A stretch of 10,087 nt of DNA from Phycisphaeraceae bacterium. Its GTDB lineage: Bacteria > Planctomycetota > Phycisphaerae > Phycisphaerales > Phycisphaeraceae. Each line of letters begins with the position of its first letter. The first letter of the stretch is position 1. Below are positions 6,658 to 10,087 of this stretch, one piece after another. The translations under genes were made by a program, and so were the position numbers. Where the stretch lies: the NCBI GenBank assembly GCA_016763955.1, contig JAESSU010000151.1:1-10087 (forward strand). The letters run 5' to 3'. Under the pieces are notes generated by a model. That model worked only from the letters and a program-made list of their open reading frames with translations. It ran no database searches and was not told where the DNA came from.

Positions 6658-7719
6658 TTACATTTCAAAGACAATTTTGGTCGCCTGTTTACTTCGGAGT
6701 AAATCAAAGCCTTCACTGATTTTTTCCAACGGCATAGTGTGGCTATAAAATGCAGAAAGATCCAACAATGACAACCTCACCGCATCAATCAAATATTGAT
6801 GAGCCTGATCTTCATTGACCTTAGCACGCGATAATTGCCCTAGCTGGACAATGGATTCTTCGTCCTGCTTAATATCGTAAACACCACCCTTGCTGCCATC
6901 CCCTTTGTCATAGATCGCATAGGGTGCCACGGTTCCATTGGGAGCTAAAACAGACATCGCGGTTTTCAACAAAGGGAGATTACCTGCTGCATCGAGAATC
7001 ATGTCCACACCTTTGCCGTGAGTCTGTTGTTTGACTGCATCGACAAGGTCTACATGAGTCACATTAATGGTATGGTCTGCACCGATTTGCCGAGCCTGTG
7101 TTAAGGGTTCATCTCTGCGAGCAACCATAATCACAGGATGCGCACCAAGAATCTTAGCAAAGCGCAACATACTCACCGCCACCGGGCCCGAACCTAAAAT
7201 CAGCAGTGAAAGTCCGGGCCCAATCTCACTACTCATGACAAAACTAGCTGCCTCTTTCAAGGTCACCATCATCGTGGTGTCGGCTGGCGATACGTTCCAG
7301 ACATCTGGCAATTTTTGTTGAAACCGACAATAAGGATTTAATTCATAATCAGGCTGATCTTCGTTGACAGCCTGACTATCAGTCACCAGAGCAAATTCAG
7401 AAAAACCGCCCCATGCGGAATATACTTCGCCCAACTTTTCACCAGGCCAGGCCGCTGCCGGGTGGAAAAACTGATCACCAACTTTCACATAGCGAACCTT
7501 AGCTCCCACCTCCACCACCGTACCAACGCTTTCATGCCCAAGAATTCCTGGATACTGAGGCACGTACAGCAATTTACCATTAACGATTTTTTGATCCGTT
7601 CCCGTGCAAGTCGCACAAGCATGAACCTTACACAAGCATTCATATGCGCCGGGCTTGGGCTTGGGAATCTGGTCAACCCAGACACGTCCTTTCCCATCAG
7701 TGATTGCAGCTTTGATCAT
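6658..7719 (-). CDS. Zinc-type alcohol/polyol dehydrogenase (MDR family)
   Basis: A 353-residue cytoplasmic dehydrogenase resembling threonine, sorbitol and glucose dehydrogenase relatives. The catalytic zinc set looks intact: Cys38 in CTGTD, His62-Glu63 in GHE, and Glu156 in TLKEAASF. The four-cysteine structural zinc lobe is not seen. The Rossmann motif is G176-S-G178-P-V-A181, and the second strand ends in ARR (200-202), which suggests a preference for NADP(H). The ATG at 7719 is well supported by AAGGTAGGA at 7734-7726 on the minus strand, six bases away. It is the first gene of the minus-strand unit, transcribed from a promoter at about 7834-7807 divergent from the AraC gene, which makes control by that regulator likely. 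Substrate is unknown; oxidation of a sugar hydroxyl is a reasonable inference. The CTGTD motif places Cys four rather than three residues before Asp, a variant to note. Confidence 0.91.
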   Translation of the reverse strand: MIKAAITDGKGRVWVDQIPKPKPGAYECLCKVHACATCTGTDQKIVNGKLLYVPQYPGILGHESVGTVVEVGAKVRYVKVGDQFFHPAAAWPGEKLGEVYSAWGGFSEFALVTDSQAVNEDQPDYELNPYCRFQQKLPDVWNVSPADTTMMVTLKEAASFVMSSEIGPGLSLLILGSGPVAVSMLRFAKILGAHPVIMVARRDEPLTQARQIGADHTINVTHVDLVDAVKQQTHGKGVDMILDAAGNLPLLKTAMSVLAPNGTVAPYAIYDKGDGSKGGVYDIKQDEESIVQLGQLSRAKVNEDQAHQYLIDAVRLSLLDLSAFYSHTMPLEKISEGFDLLRSKQATKIVFEM

Positions 7720-7725
7720 ATTTAT

Positions 7726-7734
7726 TCCTACCTT
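7726..7734 (-). promoter_or_regulatory. Strong ribosome binding site for the zinc-type MDR gene
   Basis: AAGGTAGGA on the minus strand lies six bases before the ATG at 7719. It is one of the few clear Shine-Dalgarno sequences in the window and fixes this start. Confidence 0.7.
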
Positions 7735-7802
7735 GTTGATGAAACTATTGAAAAAATTCTAAAACTCGCCTACAAACGCAATCTCCTTGTTATTGGATAT
7801 AG

Positions 7803-7811
7803 TGATATAAT
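7803..7811 (+). promoter_or_regulatory. Extended -10 promoter of the araC gene
   Basis: TGATATAAT is a perfect extended -10 (TGn plus TATAAT at 7806-7811) with no good -35 at 16-18 bases upstream, which extended -10 promoters can do without. Initiation near 7818 would leave a leader of about 55 bases before ATG 7874. The -10 overlaps the minus-strand -10 (7812-7807) almost completely. Confidence 0.55.
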
Positions 7812-7834
7812 AGAACTGTAAATTTTCATTTCAA
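7807..7834 (-). promoter_or_regulatory. Promoter of the two-gene MDR unit
   Basis: Read on the minus strand, TTGAAA (7834-7829) is followed after 16 bases by TATTAT (7812-7807); each box matches five of six consensus positions. The start site would be near 7800, giving an 80-base leader to the ATG at 7719. The -35 is part of AACTATTGAAA (7839-7829), matching the DUF4838 promoter in sequence and spacing. Confidence 0.6.
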
Positions 7835-7845
7835 TAGTTGTTTTT

Positions 7846-7860
7846 GACAATAATATTGTC
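7846..7860. promoter_or_regulatory. Candidate operator: 15-bp palindrome in the araC leader
   Basis: GACAATA-A-TATTGTC has perfect 7-bp arms around one base, and the symmetry continues in four outer T/A pairs (7841-7844 with 7862-7865) after one mismatch. It lies in the predicted araC leader and about 46-60 bases upstream of the predicted MDR start site. That suits both activation of the MDR promoter and autorepression of araC. Which protein binds it is inference. Confidence 0.5.
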
Positions 7861-7873
7861 TAAAATGATATTT

Positions 7874-8782
7874 ATGAGCACCCCGTCGCCGCACTGGCTT
7901 CAGATGATTTCTCCTTGCCCCAGAATCCCACCCGTGGGCTACCCCACTAAAAGCCTCTGCAACGGCAACCCCACTCCCGTGAATTGGGTCGAGCCCAAAC
8001 GTATCATCTACGACCATGAATTGATGCTCTTTAAGCGTGGAGGTTATCGCACACAGATTGAAGATGAGGTTTTTGATTCCTCGGAAAACAGCTTCATCAT
8101 CATCCCGCCCAACCGTTGGCACATCAGCTCAAACATAGACAAGGGCTATATCCATTACGTTCATTTTGATTGGCAATACATGCCGCACAATCCTGACACG
8201 CCCGTGATGACATTTTTCCCTGCACCGCCGCAACACAGCTGTTTTCACCTTGCTCCGGACATTGTCCCCACGAGCGTTTTTCACGGCACGATTCGGTCGC
8301 CAACAGTGGTTTACAATTTAGCTGAACGTCTGAGCTTTATGCTCAACAGCGACAATGCGCATAAGCGGTTAGCATCACGTGGCGTTCTGCTGGAGTTACT
8401 CATCCACCTACTCGACCCTCAACCCCGTCAGACGCCCCATCAACCGCATCAAAAAGAGTTGGCCTATACTGTGCGCAATCTTTTAGACAAAACAATGTCA
8501 CAGCCAAACCAGAGTATCTCTATTCGAACGTTACTTGAAAGTCTTGGCCAAAGCTACGAACACCTTGCACGGGTCTTTCGCCAGCAGTATGGCCTAACGC
8601 CGATGAATTATATTCAGTCGATTCGCATTGAACGTGCTAAGCATTTTTTGCATCACACGGACATGAAAATCCTCGCCGTAGCACAAGCCGTAGGCTATCA
8701 AGATGCGGCGTACTTTACACAACTTTTCAAACAGAACACCGATTTGAGTCCGGGAAAATTCCGGCAATTACTCCAAACATGA
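7874..8782 (+). CDS. AraC-family transcriptional regulator with cupin sensor domain
   Basis: A 302-residue DNA-binding regulator. Residues of about 35-160 form an AraC-type cupin ligand-binding domain (RIIYDHELMLFKRGGY, IIPPNRWH, HYVHFDW). Residues 194-302 hold the double helix-turn-helix: the first helix pair around 213-240 (LLESLGQSYEHLARVFRQ), the second around 262-285, ending in the family signature GYQDAAYFTQLFK and LSPGKFR. Several starts are in frame: TTG 7838, ATG 7865 and ATG 7874. None has an SD. ATG 7874 is chosen because TTG 7838 would lie upstream of the palindrome at 7846-7860 and code for an unlikely hydrophobic leader; ATG 7865 remains possible. The gene diverges from the two MDR genes, the classic arrangement for a local regulator. 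The ligand is presumably a sugar or degradation product of the substrate handled here (inference). Confidence 0.94.
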   Translation: MSTPSPHWLQMISPCPRIPPVGYPTKSLCNGNPTPVNWVEPKRIIYDHELMLFKRGGYRTQIEDEVFDSSENSFIIIPPNRWHISSNIDKGYIHYVHFDWQYMPHNPDTPVMTFFPAPPQHSCFHLAPDIVPTSVFHGTIRSPTVVYNLAERLSFMLNSDNAHKRLASRGVLLELLIHLLDPQPRQTPHQPHQKELAYTVRNLLDKTMSQPNQSISIRTLLESLGQSYEHLARVFRQQYGLTPMNYIQSIRIERAKHFLHHTDMKILAVAQAVGYQDAAYFTQLFKQNTDLSPGKFRQLLQT

Positions 8783-8819
8783 GTCAGGCTAACTTTGCAG
8801 GTATCGTGCCAATAATCTG

Positions 8820-8836
8820 AAGACATCAAATGTCTT
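8820..8836. terminator. Weak hairpin between convergent araC and sulfatase genes
   Basis: AAGACAT-CAA-ATGTCTT forms a 7-bp stem with a 3-base loop in the 222-base gap between the araC stop (8782) and the sulfatase stop (9005). It has no T-tract on either strand and only two G/C pairs, so a role as bidirectional terminator is only a possibility. The rest of the gap shows no supported gene. Confidence 0.2.
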
Positions 8837-9004
8837 GCTTCGGAACACTGGGCAGGACAAGGCGCATTGATGAGCATACCTGTGAGCTTGTGTTCTGTGT
8901 CATATGTAAAGAGAATATCTAGGCCATAGCCATCCAACAGGTTGCTTGTTGATTTTGTCAATCGTGCGAGTTTCTTCCGCAGACAATTTACACAACGGCA
9001 GCTG

Positions 9005-10087
9005 CTACGCATTCCATGGTGGAATAGGGAACCATGGTGTCTCGCGAACATAATCATTGAGCAATTGCGAGGTTAATTTACAACGAAGGCCTGCGTGATC
9101 TGGGTGATACCAGAGATTGAACAATTCCCATGGATCGTTTTGCAAGTCGAAGAGTTCGCCTTCGTCCGAGTCTGGATAGATGGTTAGGCGATGTGTCGAT
9201 GTGACAAGAGCGTGAACCTGATGGCCAGTACTCGGATCATCATTTTCGATGACTACGGTTGAGCGAATGCTTTGTTTTGATCCATCGAGTAAGTCCTTCC
9301 AGCTATGCCCCGGATGCGTGTGCAACGGCCGCACTGCACCGCGTGAAAAAGGCGTGGGTTTATCGCCCCAATCACTACCTGGTAGTGGCAGGTCACATAG
9401 GTCTAGAAGACTTGGGAATAAATCGATTTGTGCAATTAGTGCATCACATTGTTGTCCACCTAGTTGGCCGGGCACGCTGACAATTGTCGGAATATTGATG
9501 CAGCCACGGAAGGTATAAAAGGCTTTCCATAGCAACCCGTGATCCCCCATCATATCGCCGTGATCAGATAGAAAAATGATAATCGTGTTGTCTGCTTGAC
9601 CGCTTTTTTCTAATGCATCGAGAACGCGGCCGATTTCGGTATCGATGTGGGTGATCATGCCATACGTCAGTGCGATCATCTCTTGACAGTGTTCATCGGT
9701 GAGACCTCGATTATCTGTGCCGTTGGGTAAAATTTTTCCCGCGAGTATGCGTTCATAGATGGAGGGCAGGTCATCGAGTTCACCATCGCGTCCAACAGGC
9801 AACGGCATTTGCTGCGGCGAATAGAGATCGCAATAGGGTTTGGGCGGCGCGATTGGCAAATGTGGATCTGGGAAGGAACACCATGAGAAAAATGGGCTGG
9901 CATCTTCCTCAGTAGATTGCTCAATCAAACGGATTGTCGAGTCTGCAATGTACCGATTGTAATGCAACTCCTGAGGCATTGACATTTTGTAACAAGACGG
10001 CGCACCACTAGGCGGTGTTAGAGCTTTGGCGGCTGTTAATTGTTCGCGATCACCGCCGTTTTCTTCAAGCCATTTGATATACGGGCC
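9005..10087 (-). CDS. Sulfatase, C-terminal part (5' end beyond the window)
   Basis: The reading frame stays open to the right edge, so this is 360 residues of a longer protein. The ATG at 9985 is internal, because upstream codons (PYIKWLEENGGD...) match the usual sulfatase sequence before the MPQELHYN segment. The catalytic CxPSR motif, which matures to formylglycine, would lie outside the window. Visible family features are FPDPHLPIAPP, the calcium-site LSDHGDMMGDHG followed by LLWKAF with the conserved Lys, IPTIVSVPG, DLFPSLLDL, and the C-terminal ELFDLQNDPWELFNLW. It belongs to the alkaline phosphatase superfamily of type I sulfatases and would hydrolyse sulfate esters, here presumably of a glycan (inference from context). 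It converges with the AraC gene across a 222-base gap. The stop is TAG at 9007-9005; the same frame then stays open for 34 more codons (9004-8903). Confidence 0.95.
   Translation of the reverse strand, partial: GPYIKWLEENGGDREQLTAAKALTPPSGAPSCYKMSMPQELHYNRYIADSTIRLIEQSTEEDASPFFSWCSFPDPHLPIAPPKPYCDLYSPQQMPLPVGRDGELDDLPSIYERILAGKILPNGTDNRGLTDEHCQEMIALTYGMITHIDTEIGRVLDALEKSGQADNTIIIFLSDHGDMMGDHGLLWKAFYTFRGCINIPTIVSVPGQLGGQQCDALIAQIDLFPSLLDLCDLPLPGSDWGDKPTPFSRGAVRPLHTHPGHSWKDLLDGSKQSIRSTVVIENDDPSTGHQVHALVTSTHRLTIYPDSDEGELFDLQNDPWELFNLWYHPDHAGLRCKLTSQLLNDYVRETPWFPIPPWNA

Larger units (their letters stand above)
7743..7839. repeat. 11-bp inverted repeat flanking the divergent promoter
   Basis: AACTATTGAAA at 7743-7753 is repeated exactly as its complement, TTTCAATAGTT, at 7829-7839. 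The 75 bases between them contain both -10 elements and the predicted start sites. The right arm is the -35 region of the MDR promoter; the left arm lies in the MDR leader. Two sites bracketing a promoter could allow DNA looping, as known for AraC of Escherichia coli (family knowledge; looping here is inference). The left arm could instead be the -35 of a second araC promoter (TTGAAA 7748-7753, then TACAAA 7771-7776). Confidence 0.45.

Noticed and set aside
7844..7872. TTGACA at 7844-7849 as the -35 of the araC promoter, with GATATT at 7867-7872 as the -10.
   Set aside because: Initiation would fall near 7879, downstream of the likely start codon at 7874. The TTGACA is part of the 15-bp palindrome and its left flank, and the extended -10 at 7803-7811 is a better promoter.
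8698..9057. A 119-residue minus-strand open frame across the araC end and the convergent gap.
   Set aside because: It overlaps the conserved C-terminus of the AraC protein and the sulfatase end, is rich in Cys and His without any recognisable motif, and has no SD.
9985..9985. Treating the ATG at 9985 as the start of a short sulfatase.
   Set aside because: The frame is open upstream to the window edge with sulfatase-like sequence (YIKWLEENGG), and the catalytic N-terminal part would be missing, so the gene continues beyond the window.

Overview
The window holds seven protein-coding genes on both strands and looks like a carbohydrate-utilisation (probably sulfated-glycan) locus from a PVC-group bacterium such as a Phycisphaerae planctomycete or a Lentisphaerota/Kiritimatiellota relative. 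This taxonomic guess is inference. It rests on the combination of a secreted DUF4838 protein, a Gfo/Idh/MocA oxidoreductase, an AraC regulator with a cupin sensor and a sulfatase, on moderate G+C, and on weak or absent Shine-Dalgarno sequences at several starts. No phylogenetic marker, tRNA, rRNA, CRISPR array or insertion sequence is visible.

Layout, left to right. Positions 1-247 are an AT-rich upstream region with a clear sigma70-type promoter at 110-137. It drives a secreted DUF4838 protein (248-2629), followed on the same strand after about 155 bases by a Gfo/Idh/MocA oxidoreductase (2785-3873). A 236-base spacer (3874-4109) carries a 13-bp pair of inverted segments that would close a structured RNA. 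It leads into a protein with two fused metallo-beta-lactamase (MBL) folds (4110-5612). Facing this, on the minus strand, is a two-gene unit read 7719 to 5635: a zinc-type medium-chain dehydrogenase (MDR), then a second BchC-like MDR that has lost the usual zinc ligands. Diverging from that unit is an AraC-family regulator (7874-8782). On the minus strand at the right edge is a sulfatase (9005-10087) whose N-terminal part, with the active-site cysteine, lies outside the window.

How the parts may work together (inference). The DUF4838 protein would act on a glycan outside the cytoplasm and the sulfatase would remove sulfate esters. The three oxidoreductases (one Gfo/Idh, two MDR) and the MBL hydrolase would oxidise and hydrolyse the released sugar or its lactone. 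The AraC regulator would sense the inducer. The best internal support for a regulon is at the promoters. The DUF4838 promoter (105-137) and the MDR promoter (7839-7807, minus strand) share the same block, AACTATTGA(C/A)A, overlapping the -35 box, with the same 16-base spacer to the -10. A third copy lies at 7743-7753. The araC and MDR promoters share one overlapping, back-to-back -10 element, and a 15-bp palindrome sits in the araC leader, upstream of the MDR -35.

The most unusual protein feature is the tandem MBL enzyme, in which each half has lost a different metal-binding histidine to glutamine.
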